64,000 nucleotides of DNA from Mycobacterium basiliense (GTDB lineage: Bacteria; Actinomycetota; Actinomycetes; Mycobacteriales; Mycobacteriaceae), in the NCBI RefSeq assembly GCF_900292015.1, contig NZ_LR130759.1, positions 3,286,001-3,350,000 on the forward strand, in the 5' to 3' direction. Positions 19,494 to 28,947 of the stretch are shown here, in pieces. A program made the position numbers and the translations under genes. The notes under the pieces were generated by a model. It did no database searches, had not been told where the DNA came from, and was given only the letters and a program-made list of their open reading frames with translations. How positions within the stretch are numbered: position 1 is the first letter of the stretch; each line of letters opens with the position of its first letter.

Positions 19494-20064
19494 CGGCGGG
19501 CCCGAGCAGCACATCGCGCCGGTAGCCGTTGGCGCGTGCGCAGATATGCCCCTCGGGGTCCAGCGGCTCGTCGCACAGCGGGCACGGCGGGCGCCCCGCG
19601 GAGATGACGCGGTTAGACCGGGTGGCGAACTGTCGCGCCGACTCCGGCGTGAGGAAGACACGCACCGCGTCGGGACCCTCGTCGGTGTCGTCGAGCACCA
19701 CCGAGGCATCGAACTCCGCGTCGGTGACGGCCAGCAGTTCAACGACCACGGTCTGGGCCTCCGAATCCCAACCAAGTCCCATCGTCCCGACCCGGAACTC
19801 CGCATCCACCGGCATGATCAGTGGATTCAGGTCATCAACCTCGGTGGGCTCCGGAGGTACCGGCGTGCCGAATCTGCGATTCACCTCGAGCAGCAACGCA
19901 CCGATGCGTTCGGCAAGCACCGCGACCTGTTGCTTCTCCAGAACCACCGACACGACCCGGTTGTCGTGCGCTGCCTGAATGTAGAACGTGCGATTTCCGG
20001 GCTGACCTACGGTCCCGGCCACGAAGCGGTCGGGTGTGCGGAATACGTGAATTGCGCGGGACAT
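19477..20064 (-). CDS. DUF3090 family protein (Rv2134c-like)
   Basis: A 195-residue protein of unknown function, equal in length to Rv2134c. The start MSRAIHVFRTPDRFVAGTVG follows a strong GGAGGTGCC ribosome site, which decides against an upstream in-frame start. The C-terminus carries PPCPLCDEPLDPEGHICARANGY, a Cys-x2-Cys plus His/Cys arrangement that could bind zinc. It is co-directional and overlapping with the SCO1664-like gene, a pairing conserved across Actinobacteria. Confidence 0.9.
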   Translation of the reverse strand: MSRAIHVFRTPDRFVAGTVGQPGNRTFYIQAAHDNRVVSVVLEKQQVAVLAERIGALLLEVNRRFGTPVPPEPTEVDDLNPLIMPVDAEFRVGTMGLGWDSEAQTVVVELLAVTDAEFDASVVLDDTDEGPDAVRVFLTPESARQFATRSNRVISAGRPPCPLCDEPLDPEGHICARANGYRRDVLLGPADDAEE

Positions 20065-20146
20065 GGCACCTCCAAAATACCGTGCAGATGCGGTCACCGT
20101 GCGACTCATAGGGCACGCACCGCTGAACTAACGGGGTGTATCGCAA

Positions 20147-20887
20147 TTAGCCAGTGGAGCCGCCGACGATGGCGTCACCGGGCGGCACCCCACGGTCGGA
20201 CTCTCCTACTTTGTTGTCATCGGGCACATTGGCTGACGACGCCTTGGGCGGGGGCGCGGCGCGTAACCCCGCCGACAGCCGCGCGCCGGTGTGATTGACG
20301 TGCAACACGAACGGCCGCATTGGGGTGTAGCGGACCACGCTCACCGACGCCGGGTCGGCGGTAACCCGCTGGAAGCCGTCGAGGTGCATGCCGTACGCGT
20401 CAGCAATCACCGACTTGATGACGTCGCCATGGGTGCAGGCCAGCCACAAGGCGTCGCCCCCGTGCTGGTCGGCCAACAACCGGTCGTGTTCGCGGACGGC
20501 GGCCACAGCGCGGGCCTGTACCTGCGACAAGCCCTCGCCGCTGGGAAACATCGCCGCGCTGGGATGAGCCTGAACGATCTTCCACATCGGCTCGTTGATC
20601 AGATCGGCGATTTTACGGCCGGTCCACTCACCGTAGTCGACTTCGGAAAGCCGATCGTCGATGAGCGGCTCGAGACATAGCGCGCGGGCCAACGGCGCCA
20701 CCGTGTTACGGCAGCGCAGCATCGGCGACGAAACCACCGCCCGCACCGGTAGCTCACCGATCCGATCGATCAACCCGGCCGCTTGTTCGCGTCCCTTGTC
20801 GTCGAGATCAACGCCCTCAGAACGGCCGGCCAGTATGCCCGCGGTGTTGGAGGTGGACCGCCCATGACGCAACAGGATGACGGTCAT
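20147..20887 (-). CDS. Histidine phosphatase / phosphoglycerate mutase-like (Rv2135c-like)
   Basis: A 246-residue member of the histidine phosphatase superfamily. LLRHGRST at residues 5-12 contains the phospho-accepting His; [10 protein letters not shown] holds the second Arg; [11 protein letters not shown] holds the second catalytic His. It probably acts as a phosphatase rather than a glycolytic mutase; substrate unknown. The C-terminal 40 residues are low-complexity and variable. The ATG start overlaps the uppP stop (ATGA). Confidence 0.88.
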   Translation of the reverse strand: MTVILLRHGRSTSNTAGILAGRSEGVDLDDKGREQAAGLIDRIGELPVRAVVSSPMLRCRNTVAPLARALCLEPLIDDRLSEVDYGEWTGRKIADLINEPMWKIVQAHPSAAMFPSGEGLSQVQARAVAAVREHDRLLADQHGGDALWLACTHGDVIKSVIADAYGMHLDGFQRVTADPASVSVVRYTPMRPFVLHVNHTGARLSAGLRAAPPPKASSANVPDDNKVGESDRGVPPGDAIVGGSTG

Positions 20888-21714
20888 GTCGCGGCCACCG
20901 TCCCGGTGGCCAGCAGGATCAGCACCGCCACACCAACGGCAACTCGATAACCCACGAACCAATACATGTTGTGCCGCAGCAGAAATCGCAGGAACCAGGC
21001 CACCGCGCTGAGACCCACCCCGAACGCGATCAGGGTGGCCACCAGCAGCTGCGGACCAGTGGCACTCATTCCTTGAGTCACCGGATGGAAGGCGTCTGGC
21101 AGCGAGAACAGCCCGGAGGCGAACACGGCGGGTATCGCAAGCAGGAACCCGAATCGGGCGGCCAACTCGCGGTCGAGTCCAAGAAACAACCCAGCGCTGA
21201 TGGTCGCCCCGGAGCGCGAAACACCGGGAACGAGGGCCAACGTCTGGGCGGTTCCGACCACCACGGCATCCCGCCAGGTCAGCTGGTCAATGTGCCGGTC
21301 TTGCCGACCCACGTACTCGGCGAGGGCAATCACTGCCGAAAAGATCACCAATGCCGTCGCAACCACCCACAGGTTGCGCACACCCGACCGAATTTCATCC
21401 TTGAACAACAGACCCAAAATGCAGATGGGGATGGTCCCGATGATGACGTACCAGCCGAGACGGTAGTCGGCGTTGCGATGCGACTTGACCACCAGACCGT
21501 CAAACCAGGCCCGGACGATTCGCACGATGTCGCGCGCGAAGTAGGCCAGTACCGCGGCCTCGGTGCCTAGCTGTGTGACCGCAGTGAATGAAGCGCCGGC
21601 GTCGTCGTTGAAGAAAATCCGAGACACGATCGCCAAATGTCCCGAGGAGGACACCGGCAAGAACTCGGTCAAACCTTGCACGACAGCCAACGAGATGACT
21701 TGCCACCAGGACAT
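20884..21714 (-). CDS. uppP: Undecaprenyl-diphosphatase (BacA type)
   Basis: UppP recycles the lipid carrier for peptidoglycan and arabinogalactan by removing one phosphate from polyprenyl diphosphate in the plasma membrane. The 276-residue polytopic protein has both signatures: [14 protein letters not shown] near the start and [13 protein letters not shown] in the middle, with about eight membrane segments. Length and ends match M. tuberculosis Rv2136c. Start MSWWQV was chosen by homology. It gives bacitracin tolerance in many bacteria. It overlaps the downstream histidine phosphatase gene. Confidence 0.95.
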   Translation of the reverse strand: MSWWQVISLAVVQGLTEFLPVSSSGHLAIVSRIFFNDDAGASFTAVTQLGTEAAVLAYFARDIVRIVRAWFDGLVVKSHRNADYRLGWYVIIGTIPICILGLLFKDEIRSGVRNLWVVATALVIFSAVIALAEYVGRQDRHIDQLTWRDAVVVGTAQTLALVPGVSRSGATISAGLFLGLDRELAARFGFLLAIPAVFASGLFSLPDAFHPVTQGMSATGPQLLVATLIAFGVGLSAVAWFLRFLLRHNMYWFVGYRVAVGVAVLILLATGTVAAT

Positions 21715-21775
21715 CGCCGCAACCGCAGACACGACGACGACCGTACCTGGTGCCGGGGACTGCTGCCCGAGACGA

Positions 21776-22078
21776 CTAGCGCGATACGGGCGCGGCGTGG
21801 GCGACCGAGTCACGCACCGCCGCCGCCAGGCTGCGCTCATCAGTCAGGTCGATGTCGACCAGGCCGCGGACTGACCGCGCGACGACATCTTCGGCCTGAG
21901 GAACTGGCCCGCTGAGGCGTGGCCGGTAAATTTCGACAACGAGCGAGCGGTTTTCGATGTGGAAGGAAAAACTGTGCCCATCTCCGACTTGCCCGTATCC
22001 GCTCGCGGAGATTCCGGTCAGCATGTCTTCCATAGCAAACCCTTTGTCTGCCATATGCCGGTCCGCGGCGACGGTCAT
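21776..22078 (-). CDS. Small conserved protein (Rv2137c-like)
   Basis: A 100-residue acidic soluble protein with the conserved stretch [18 protein letters not shown] and [27 protein letters not shown]. Function unknown; I know it only as the Rv2137c family. The ATG at 22078 was chosen; a TTG at 22141 would add 21 residues and resemble the longer annotated form. It lies 61 bases upstream of uppP on the same strand. Confidence 0.75.
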   Translation of the reverse strand: MTVAADRHMADKGFAMEDMLTGISASGYGQVGDGHSFSFHIENRSLVVEIYRPRLSGPVPQAEDVVARSVRGLVDIDLTDERSLAAAVRDSVAHAAPVSR

Positions 22079-22188
22079 GCCCTGACCATACCTCGCCGGA
22101 AACACTTTCCGTGGGCAACATGACGATATTGGATGCGACAACGTTCATTAAATTTTTGACTTCACCGTCGAGATTCGAGAGGGATCCG

Positions 22189-23250
22189 TTGCTAGAAAAT
22201 GCTAAACGAGCACTTCAGAGTCATTTTTTTAGCGTAGTGATTTTGCTGGCTTCAGCGACCGCGTGCTCGTCCAATCCGCTCCAAACCGCACCCCCCACCG
22301 TCGAGCCGGCGCGGCCCGCGGTATCTCCGCGCGCCTCCCAGACACCGGCGGGCGTAGTTCGCCCGCTGGCCGGTAAGGCCCAGGCAGCGATCTACGACGG
22401 CGGCTCTCATCGGTTGGTGACACTCAGCGCCGGTAGCGACCCGTCGGCGCCTGCCAGCATCAGCATCTTCGGCAATGAGCAAACTGCGCCCCGGACGATC
22501 GCCCTGCCGGGTCCTGCGACGGCGTTGGCCTGCGATGGCAACGGCACGGCCTATGCGGCCGGCCGCGGTGCATACAGCGCAATCAATCTGGCCAGCGGCC
22601 AGATTGCGCAGATAGGTGTCGCCGACGCCGCGGGTACCGATTTCACCGCGATCGCGCGCCGGGCCGACGGCAAGCTGGTGCTCGGCAGCGCCGACGGCGC
22701 ACTCTATACGTTGGCCCCGTCGGGGACACCCACCAACGCCGGCACCGCCAGCGTGGTCAACCGAAGCAAGATCTTTGCACGCGTCGATGCCGTTGTGACG
22801 CAGGGAAACACGACAGTCGTGCTGGATCGTGGCCAGACGTCGGTCACAGCGATCGGCGCCGGCGGTAGCGTCGAGCAGGCGCTGCGCGCCGGCGAGGGCG
22901 CGACCACCCTGGCCGCCGATCCGCTGGGCCGAGTGTTGGTCGCCGATACCCGAGGTGGCCAGCTATTGGTATACGGCGTAAACCCGCTGATCTTGCGTCA
23001 GGCCTACCCGGTGCGGAGGTCCCCGTACGGGCTGGCCGGATCACACGACCTGGCGTGGGTGTCCCAAACCGCATCAAACCTCGTCATTGGTTACGATCTG
23101 TCCACCGGAATACCCGTGGAAAAGGTGCGTTACCCAACCGTGCAGCAACCCAACTCGCTGGCCTTTGACGAAACGTCAGGCACGTTGTACGTAGTGTCGG
23201 GCTCCGGCGCCGGGGTCCAGGTCATCGAGCATGCGGCGGGTATCCCGTGA
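22189..23250 (+). CDS. lppL: Lipoprotein LppL, beta-propeller-like
   Basis: A 353-residue lipoprotein. The signal peptide LENAKRALQSHFFSVVILLASATACSS ends in an ATAC lipobox, giving a lipidated Cys on the outer face of the plasma membrane. The body is made of repeated strands such as DFTAIARRADGKLVLGSADGALYTL and TTLAADPLGRVLVADTRGGQLLVYG, typical of a YncE/NHL-like beta-propeller. The C-terminus VRYPTVQQPNSLAFDE is near identical to M. tuberculosis LppL. A TTG start behind GAGAGGGATCC was chosen. The first 70 bases are unusually AT-rich. It overlaps the next gene (GTGA), placing it in the pyrD operon. Confidence 0.88.
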   Translation: MLENAKRALQSHFFSVVILLASATACSSNPLQTAPPTVEPARPAVSPRASQTPAGVVRPLAGKAQAAIYDGGSHRLVTLSAGSDPSAPASISIFGNEQTAPRTIALPGPATALACDGNGTAYAAGRGAYSAINLASGQIAQIGVADAAGTDFTAIARRADGKLVLGSADGALYTLAPSGTPTNAGTASVVNRSKIFARVDAVVTQGNTTVVLDRGQTSVTAIGAGGSVEQALRAGEGATTLAADPLGRVLVADTRGGQLLVYGVNPLILRQAYPVRRSPYGLAGSHDLAWVSQTASNLVIGYDLSTGIPVEKVRYPTVQQPNSLAFDETSGTLYVVSGSGAGVQVIEHAAGIP

Positions 23251-23510
23251 CCAGCCGACCGGCACCCAAGTGGAGTCGGCTGCCCGCGGGCTGGGACACC
23301 GAAATGTCGGACGAGTACGAATGGGCGCCGCTGCGCCTTCCGCCGGAAGTGACCCGGCTCAGCGCCTCCACCCGGCTGTCCATCGAGGCCGAGTATCGCG
23401 GCTGGGAGTTGACACGGGTGCGGCTCTATACCGACGGCAGCAGGCGAGTATTGTTGCGCCGCAAAAAGTCTCGTTTCGATAACCCACTACCCGACCAGCC
23501 GGAACTGTAG
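23247..23510 (+). CDS. DUF5703-like small protein
   Basis: An 87-residue protein with a GTG start overlapping the lppL stop. It has a compact conserved core [42 protein letters not shown] followed by a basic stretch [12 protein letters not shown]. It matches the DUF5703 proteins found next to pyrD in actinomycetes. No function is known. Only two bases separate it from pyrD. Confidence 0.82.
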   Translation: MTSRPAPKWSRLPAGWDTEMSDEYEWAPLRLPPEVTRLSASTRLSIEAEYRGWELTRVRLYTDGSRRVLLRRKKSRFDNPLPDQPEL

Positions 23511-23512
23511 CG

Positions 23513-24625
23513 GTGGGCGACCGGAACGAAGACAGGCGCTGGATCTACGCCCTGGTGCGACGGCTGTTGTTCCTGCTCCCGCCCGAGCGTGCGCACAGGG
23601 TGGTTTTTGCCATCCTGCGCGGCGTCACCGCCGTTGCGCCGGCGCGCAAGAACCTTGGCCGCTGGTTGGGCCCGACGGATCCGGTGCTGTCCAGCACGGT
23701 CTTTGGCACACGGTTCCCAGGACCATTGGGGCTGGCCGCGGGCTTCGACAAGGACGGCATCGGACTGGGCACCTGGGCCGCGCTCGGATTCGGCTATGCC
23801 GAGATCGGCACCGTCACCGCACACTCACAGCCTGGCAACCCCCAGCCGCGGATGTTTCGCTTGCCCAACGACCGTGCCCTGCTCAACCGGATGGGGTTCA
23901 ACAACCATGGCGCAGGCGCACTCGCGATCCGGCTTGCGCGACACCATCCCGAGGTGCCGATCGGGGTCAACATCGGCAAAACCAAAACGACCCCGCCGGA
24001 GCGCGCGGTAGACGACTACCGGGCCAGCGCCCGGTTGGTCGGTCCGTTGGCGTCGTATCTGGTGGTCAACGTCAGCTCCCCCAACACACCAGGGCTTCGC
24101 GACTTGCAAGCGGTCGAGTCACTGCGGCCCATCCTGGCTGCCGTCCTAGCCGAAACCACGACACCGGTGCTGGTGAAAATCGCACCGGACCTCTCCGATT
24201 CCGACGTCGACGACATCGCGGATCTGGCTGTAGAACTTGGCCTCGCCGGAATCGTCGCGACCAACACCACCGTGTCACGAGAGAACCTGGCCACCCCCGG
24301 GGTCGACCGGCTAGGCGCGGGCGGCATTTCTGGACCTCCGGTGGCCCACCGCGCTGTGGAGGTGCTGCACCGGCTTTATGCTCGGGTCGGCGATCGCCTG
24401 ACGTTGATCAGCGTCGGCGGTATCGAGACCGCTGACGACGCGTGGGAGCGCATCACCGCAGGCGCGTCACTACTGCAGGGCTACACCGGCTTCATCTACG
24501 GCGGCGGCCGATGGGCCAAGCACATTCACGACGGCATTGCCCGCCGGTTGCACGACGGCGGCTTCGCCTCACTCGGTGATGCGGTCGGGTCGGCGGCGCG
24601 GAAGCCGCAACGACCGCCGGGTTGA
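23513..24625 (+). CDS. pyrD: Dihydroorotate dehydrogenase (quinone), class 2
   Basis: PyrD oxidises dihydroorotate to orotate and passes electrons to menaquinone, the fourth step of UMP synthesis. The 370-residue protein has the membrane-associated N-terminal helix of class 2 enzymes ([21 protein letters not shown]), [20 protein letters not shown], the catalytic-loop [15 protein letters not shown] with its Ser, and FMN-binding [20 protein letters not shown]. The GTG start gives about 13 residues more than M. tuberculosis. It is the last gene of the lppL-DUF5703-pyrD unit and converges on the PEBP gene. Confidence 0.95.
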   Translation: MGDRNEDRRWIYALVRRLLFLLPPERAHRVVFAILRGVTAVAPARKNLGRWLGPTDPVLSSTVFGTRFPGPLGLAAGFDKDGIGLGTWAALGFGYAEIGTVTAHSQPGNPQPRMFRLPNDRALLNRMGFNNHGAGALAIRLARHHPEVPIGVNIGKTKTTPPERAVDDYRASARLVGPLASYLVVNVSSPNTPGLRDLQAVESLRPILAAVLAETTTPVLVKIAPDLSDSDVDDIADLAVELGLAGIVATNTTVSRENLATPGVDRLGAGGISGPPVAHRAVEVLHRLYARVGDRLTLISVGGIETADDAWERITAGASLLQGYTGFIYGGGRWAKHIHDGIARRLHDGGFASLGDAVGSAARKPQRPPG

Positions 24626-24670
24626 CCTGGCCGGCGCCGAGCGCGCATTTTACGACTCGGCGGCACCCTG

Positions 24671-25201
24671 CTACCGCTGCTCGTGGGTCCCGTGGATGAC
24701 CGCACGCGCGATTGCGTGCTGGAACAGGTTGAATCCGAGAAACGCCGGGCTGGCGTCCTCGCTGAGATCCAGCTTCTCCAGGTCCACCGCATGCACCGCA
24801 ACGTAGTAGCGGTGCGGACCGTGCCCGGAGGGTGGCGCGGCGCCGACGTAGCGGCGCATCCCGGCGTCGTTGACCAGCGTCACTGCGTCGCCGGGCAGTT
24901 CACGGCCGTCGCCCACACCCTCGGCCAGCTCGGTCACATCCGCAGGCAGGTTGGCGACCGCCCAGTGCCAGAATCCGGAACCAGTCGGGGCGTCGGGGTC
25001 ATAGACGGTGACCGCAAAACTGCGGGTTTCCTCGGGGAATCCCGACCAGCTCAATTGCGGGCTGGCATCCTGCCCGCCCGCGCCCATGATCCCGCTGACC
25101 TGTGCGCTGGCCAGCGGCTGACCGTCGGTGATGGAATCAGAGATCACGGTGAAGGGCGGCAGCTTGGGCAGTGCGTCGTAGGGGTTGGGCGGTGTTGTCA
25201 T
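24671..25201 (-). CDS. YbhB/YbcL-type phosphatidylethanolamine-binding-like protein (Rv2140c, TB18.6)
   Basis: A 176-residue PEBP-family protein. The ligand pocket motifs are [23 protein letters not shown] (DPDxP) and [15 protein letters not shown] (GxHR). It is cytosolic, with no signal peptide. In M. tuberculosis it is an abundant protein called TB18.6; ligand and role are uncertain. It stands upstream of nothing on its strand and converges with pyrD. Confidence 0.92.
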   Translation of the reverse strand: MTTPPNPYDALPKLPPFTVISDSITDGQPLASAQVSGIMGAGGQDASPQLSWSGFPEETRSFAVTVYDPDAPTGSGFWHWAVANLPADVTELAEGVGDGRELPGDAVTLVNDAGMRRYVGAAPPSGHGPHRYYVAVHAVDLEKLDLSEDASPAFLGFNLFQHAIARAVIHGTHEQR

Positions 25202-25237
25202 GCTCAGTCCTCTCGTGTAGTTGCCTTAGCTTCCTGC

Positions 25238-26590
25238 TCAGCAGTGAGTCAGGAAATGCTGCAGCACATCTGTGCCGAACTTCAGCGCATCGATTGGTAC
25301 CCGCTCATCGACGCCGTGGAACAACGACGTGAAATCCAACTCGGGCGGCAACCGCAACGGACTAAAACCAAAGCAGCGAATGCCCAAGCGCGCGAACGCC
25401 TTCGCGTCAGTGCCACCGGAAAGCATGTACGGCACGATGCGCCCATCCGGATCGACCGCAAGCACCGCAGCGTTCATGGCATCGACCAGATCGCCGTCGA
25501 AACCGGTCTCATACGAGGGCAAATCCTTGACCCAATCCCGCGTGATGTCAGGTCCAAGCAGTTTGTCGACTTCGGCTTCGAACGCCGCTTTGCGACCGGG
25601 CAGTACCCGGCAATCCACCACGGCTTCCGCGTTCGCTGGGATCACGTTCGCCTTGTAGCCGGCCCGGAGCATCGTCGGGTTCGCAGTGTCGCGCAGCGTG
25701 GCCTTCAAAAGACGGGCCATCGGCCCAAGTTTGTCGAGCGCCCCATCGAGGTCCGAGTCGTTGTCGAACGTCAGCCCGGTTTCCTCCCCGACCGCAGCCA
25801 AGAACTGGGCTACGGAGTCGGTACGTACCAGCGGAAACTGGTGACGACCCAGCCGGGCGACCGCCTCGGCGAGCGCGGTGACCGCGTTGTGGTCGTGCAC
25901 CATTGAGCCGTGCCCGGCACGACCGCGTGCGGTCAAACGCATCCATTGAATGCCCTTTTCGGCCGTTTCGATCAGGTACAGGCGGCGTTCGCCGCCGTCG
26001 CGGCGTTGCACCGTTAGGGAAAAGCCGCCGACTTCACCGATGGCCTCCGTCACACCGTCGAACAGATCCGGCCTGTTATCGACCAGCCACTGCGCCCCGA
26101 AGGCACCGCCGTGCTCCTCGTCGGCGAGGAAGGCGAAAATCAGATCGCGTGGCGGCACGATGCCGGCTCGCCGGAAATGCCGCGCGACCACGATCATCAT
26201 GCCGACCATGTCCTTCATGTCGACCGCGCCGCGGCCCCAGACATACCCGTCTTTGATCGCGCCAGAAAACGGGTGCACGCTCCAATCGGCTGCTTCGGCC
26301 GGGACCACATCGAGGTGGCCGTGGATCAGCAGAGCGCCCCGGGAAGGATCCGCGCCGGGCAGCCGGACGAACACGTTGCCCCGGCCCTGGGCGCCGGACT
26401 CCAGGTATTCGGGCTGGTAGCCGACCTCCGCGAGTTGCTCGGCAACCCATCGCGCGCACTCCGCCTCACCTTTGGTGGTCTCGGGTTCGCCGGTATTGCT
26501 GGTATCGAACCGGATCAGTCTGCTGACCACCCCGGCAACCTCATCGCGCGGGTCGCCCCAAGCCCCGGTCGCGTTGCTGTATTGGGTCAC
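25238..26590 (-). CDS. M20-family metallopeptidase / dipeptidase-like (Rv2141c-like)
   Basis: A 450-residue M20/M28-type hydrolase. Zinc ligands are visible in LLIHGHLDVVPAE (His and the HxD pair), GRGAVDMKDMVG (bridging Asp), FLADEEHGGAFGAQWL (catalytic and ligand Glu) and the C-terminal FHGVDERVPI. A dimerisation domain lies in between. It probably cuts a dipeptide or N-acyl amino acid; substrate unknown. Of several in-frame starts, GTG at 26590 has AGGAAAG at a good distance. It is 36 bases upstream of the PEBP gene on the same strand. Confidence 0.9.
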   Translation of the reverse strand: MTQYSNATGAWGDPRDEVAGVVSRLIRFDTSNTGEPETTKGEAECARWVAEQLAEVGYQPEYLESGAQGRGNVFVRLPGADPSRGALLIHGHLDVVPAEAADWSVHPFSGAIKDGYVWGRGAVDMKDMVGMMIVVARHFRRAGIVPPRDLIFAFLADEEHGGAFGAQWLVDNRPDLFDGVTEAIGEVGGFSLTVQRRDGGERRLYLIETAEKGIQWMRLTARGRAGHGSMVHDHNAVTALAEAVARLGRHQFPLVRTDSVAQFLAAVGEETGLTFDNDSDLDGALDKLGPMARLLKATLRDTANPTMLRAGYKANVIPANAEAVVDCRVLPGRKAAFEAEVDKLLGPDITRDWVKDLPSYETGFDGDLVDAMNAAVLAVDPDGRIVPYMLSGGTDAKAFARLGIRCFGFSPLRLPPELDFTSLFHGVDERVPIDALKFGTDVLQHFLTHC

Positions 26591-26775
26591 AGTCACCTTT
26601 CCTACCATTCCCGACCCCGCCGGTGACGCTGCCCGCTCATTCGGACTCCCCGAAGCCCGGGGCAAAGCCCCACATCCAGCCCGGTTGGGCTGGCACGAGC
26701 CGATCCGATAGCCTTAGCTGCCAACATCTGTAGTCGAAGCAGTCGAGCAATCGCAGCAGTTGGTGCAGTTGATTT

Positions 26776-26861
26776 GTCCGAGTGGCGGAATGGCAGACGC
26801 GCTAGCTTGAGGTGCTAGTGCCCTACTAATGGGCGTGGGGGTTCAAGTCCCCCCTCGGACA
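26776..26861 (+). tRNA. leuV: tRNA-Leu (GAG anticodon)
   Basis: An 86-base type II tRNA. The acceptor arms GTCCGAG and CTCGGAC pair perfectly with discriminator A. The anticodon arm TAGC-TTGAGGT-GCTA shows anticodon GAG. A long variable arm (CCCTACTAATGGG) follows, and the T arm GGGGGTTCAAGTCCCCC is canonical. The long variable arm and discriminator A fit leucine. CCA is not encoded. Downstream lies a gene-poor accessory stretch. Confidence 0.97.
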
Positions 26862-27561
26862 CAATTTCTTAGCAACCAATATGGAAAACACGCTCTGAAC
26901 TCGATCAGAGCGATCGTTCAGCGTTTGCCGATATCGATTGGGTGGCGCGTTGATGTCCTAATTCTGCCCTACGGCCACTACGCCCGCCGTTGGGCTGCCG
27001 TGGCCATTTGCACCTGGCAGCACAGCCGGAGTGCTTACACCTCAATCGGCGTCTGGTTTTCTGGGTTCAGTGCTGCGAACAGCTTGATCCGCCGGCGCAC
27101 CGACATCGGCTGCCGCTCGATCGCCGCCAGGTTCAATCACTTTGGTAGGTAACTCCCTGACCACTACGCGATGGCCCGCCCCGGCACCGTCAGCAACACA
27201 CCCGGCAATATGTCCGGGCCCATCCGCCCCACGTCTCGAAACCCCACCACGCCAGGGGACTTACCCGCAGGCAGTCGACTTCGCTTAGCAAGTCGTAATC
27301 CAGTATTTCGGTCTAGACCGGTCGTCAAATCGCTACCCGCATAACACCGCGCCAGCGCGTACAGCACAGGCCTCTCCTGGGCCGAATGCCCCGTCTATCG
27401 CCGAACTGTCCAAGGAACTCGGCTTTTCACACGGACACGTACTTCCCCTCCCGACAACACTGGCGCGTTGCCGGGCCAGGACGCCCCTTGGTACCTTGCA
27501 CCACCAGCGGCGGCTCAGCTGCTTTGCAGCGTGAGTCGACGATCTGAAAGGCAGGCGAGAC
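26862..27561. other. Gene-poor 700-base stretch after tRNA-Leu
   Basis: No frame here has convincing coding character in length, start site or recognisable protein. A minus-strand frame at 27164-27367 with a Pro/Gly/Leu-rich end could be a remnant, but I cannot name it. M. tuberculosis has a parDE-type toxin-antitoxin pair at this place; I see no trace of it. The stretch may be decayed accessory DNA plus the hydrolase promoter. Confidence 0.5.
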
Positions 27562-28503
27562 ATGATCAATCGGGAGAGCACGGACGAGATCGGCAGCGGT
27601 TCTTCGAGCCCGCCCGTTCTCGACGTGCAGGGTTCCGGTGTCCAACCGCCGGTGGCCACTCGAGTCCGCCGGGCGTTCTGGCTGCTGGAGCGCTTTGCCC
27701 CGGCATTGGGGTCGCGGTGGGCGACCGAGCTGTGGTGTACCCCGCCGGTCATGGAATCAAGTTTGCGCATGCCACCCGGCGTTCCGCCCGGCCGGCCACT
27801 GGAAGCGCACTGGAGCGGGCACCGCATCGTCGGAGAGGCCTGGGGCGAGGGGCCACCGGTCTATCTCGTGCACGGCTGGGGCGGGCGTCGCCCGCACCTC
27901 GGCATGTTCATCAAACCTCTCGTGGAGGCCGGTCATCGCGTCATCGCGTTCGATCTGCCCAGCCATAACGAGTCCGATCCGGGCTCACTGGCACCGGGTC
28001 GCACCACCGCCATCGAGTGCGCCGAAGCGGTTGCAGCGATCATCCGAGAGCACGGGCCGGCCCGCGCTGTCGTCGCCCATTCACTCGGGGCCAATGCGAC
28101 CGTCTTCGCGGCGGCGTGGGGCACGACGGTCGGGCGTTTGGTGTTTCTCGCGCCAATGGGAGAGTTCCCGATCTATCTGGATCTCTTCGCCGCGCGACAC
28201 GGCTTCGGCCGACGGATACGCGCCGGCTTGCATCGCCGTCTTGAACGCCGTATCGGCATGCCTTTAGAGGACACCAACATGGTTCGGGTGGCCGCCCGGA
28301 CCGACTATCCGCCGCTGCTGCTCATCCACGACCCCGATGACCCCGAGACTCCCTATGCGACGAGCGCAAAGATTGTTGCGTCCTGGCCGGGCGCGCGTTT
28401 GATGACGACACGGGGGCTCGGCAGGCTGGCGCATTTCCGGATCCTGAGGCACCGCCCCGCGATTCGTGCGGGCGTCGAATTCATCGGTCCCGCACCGGTT
28501 TAA
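27562..28503 (+). CDS. Alpha/beta-hydrolase fold protein
   Basis: A 313-residue hydrolase. The oxyanion strand is YLVHGWGGRRPHLG, the nucleophile elbow is VVAHSLGAN (Ser in H-S-L-G), the acid is probably in LLIHDPDDPETPY, and the base His is in TTRGLGRLAHFRIL near the end. No signal peptide; the first 40 residues are polar and disordered-looking. Substrate unknown; lipid or ester cleavage is the family role. The ATG start has GAAAGG upstream. I do not recall this gene beside tRNA-Leu in M. tuberculosis, so it may be accessory. Confidence 0.85.
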   Translation: MINRESTDEIGSGSSSPPVLDVQGSGVQPPVATRVRRAFWLLERFAPALGSRWATELWCTPPVMESSLRMPPGVPPGRPLEAHWSGHRIVGEAWGEGPPVYLVHGWGGRRPHLGMFIKPLVEAGHRVIAFDLPSHNESDPGSLAPGRTTAIECAEAVAAIIREHGPARAVVAHSLGANATVFAAAWGTTVGRLVFLAPMGEFPIYLDLFAARHGFGRRIRAGLHRRLERRIGMPLEDTNMVRVAARTDYPPLLLIHDPDDPETPYATSAKIVASWPGARLMTTRGLGRLAHFRILRHRPAIRAGVEFIGPAPV

Positions 28504-28777
28504 GCATGCCGGAGACCCTGCCCGATCGGGGTTATCGCTGGTCGTCTAGGCGGCATTGTCGGGCTGTGTGCATGCCGTGCTGATGCACAGTCGGCGCACG
28601 CGGTCCGGTAGTTGGTGGCGGTCGGCGGTTACAACGGCAACGTTGTGTGCAGCGCGGGCCACCTCATCAGGATGACGATGATCGCGCGCATAAGGGCGAC
28701 GGTGTCTTGGCCGCGGATGCGGCGGCACCAAGCGCGGGTATCCGGCGCCGGCGTGCGATGCGGTCACCGCCTCAATT

Positions 28778-28815
28778 GCCAGGTCACAACCCGTGTCGTA
28801 GGTGGGCAAGTCCCC
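28778..28815 (+). repeat. Left copy of imperfect 38-bp direct repeat flanking vapBC
   Basis: Starts GCCAGGTCACAACCCGTGT and ends GCAAGTCCCC. It matches 29710-29747 at 33 of 38 positions in the same orientation, 932 bases apart. The two copies bracket the vapBC pair, as expected for an inserted or recombined cassette. Confidence 0.75.
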
Positions 28816-28909
28816 GCGGGACGAATCGGCGTATCGGCCCGTTGGCACCCCACCTCCGGCTTACGCAGGTCGATCTCTCAGGTCGTCGTTGCCACACTCA
28901 ATCATGGTA

Positions 28910-28938
28910 TGTACAAATTACAGTCCTGTGGATGTACA
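28910..28938 (+). promoter_or_regulatory. Candidate VapBC autoregulatory operator
   Basis: Two palindromic TGTACA sites lie 23 bases apart (28910-28915 and 28933-28938), ending nine bases before the antitoxin GTG. The local DNA is AT-richer than its surroundings. VapBC complexes usually bind such paired palindromes in their own promoter. No binding has been shown; this is inference from position and symmetry. Confidence 0.5.
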
Positions 28939-28947
28939 GTTCGCGAT

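Larger units (their letters stand above)
28504..28947. other. 444-base region before vapBC
   Basis: No credible gene. It contains one copy of a 38-base imperfect direct repeat (28778-28815) and the likely vapBC operator (28910-28938), both listed separately. Confidence 0.5.

Noticed and set aside
24636..24661. Bidirectional terminator between pyrD and the PEBP gene (GCCGAG ... CTCGGC)
   Set aside because: Short stem with a 14-base loop and no T-run; too weak to call.
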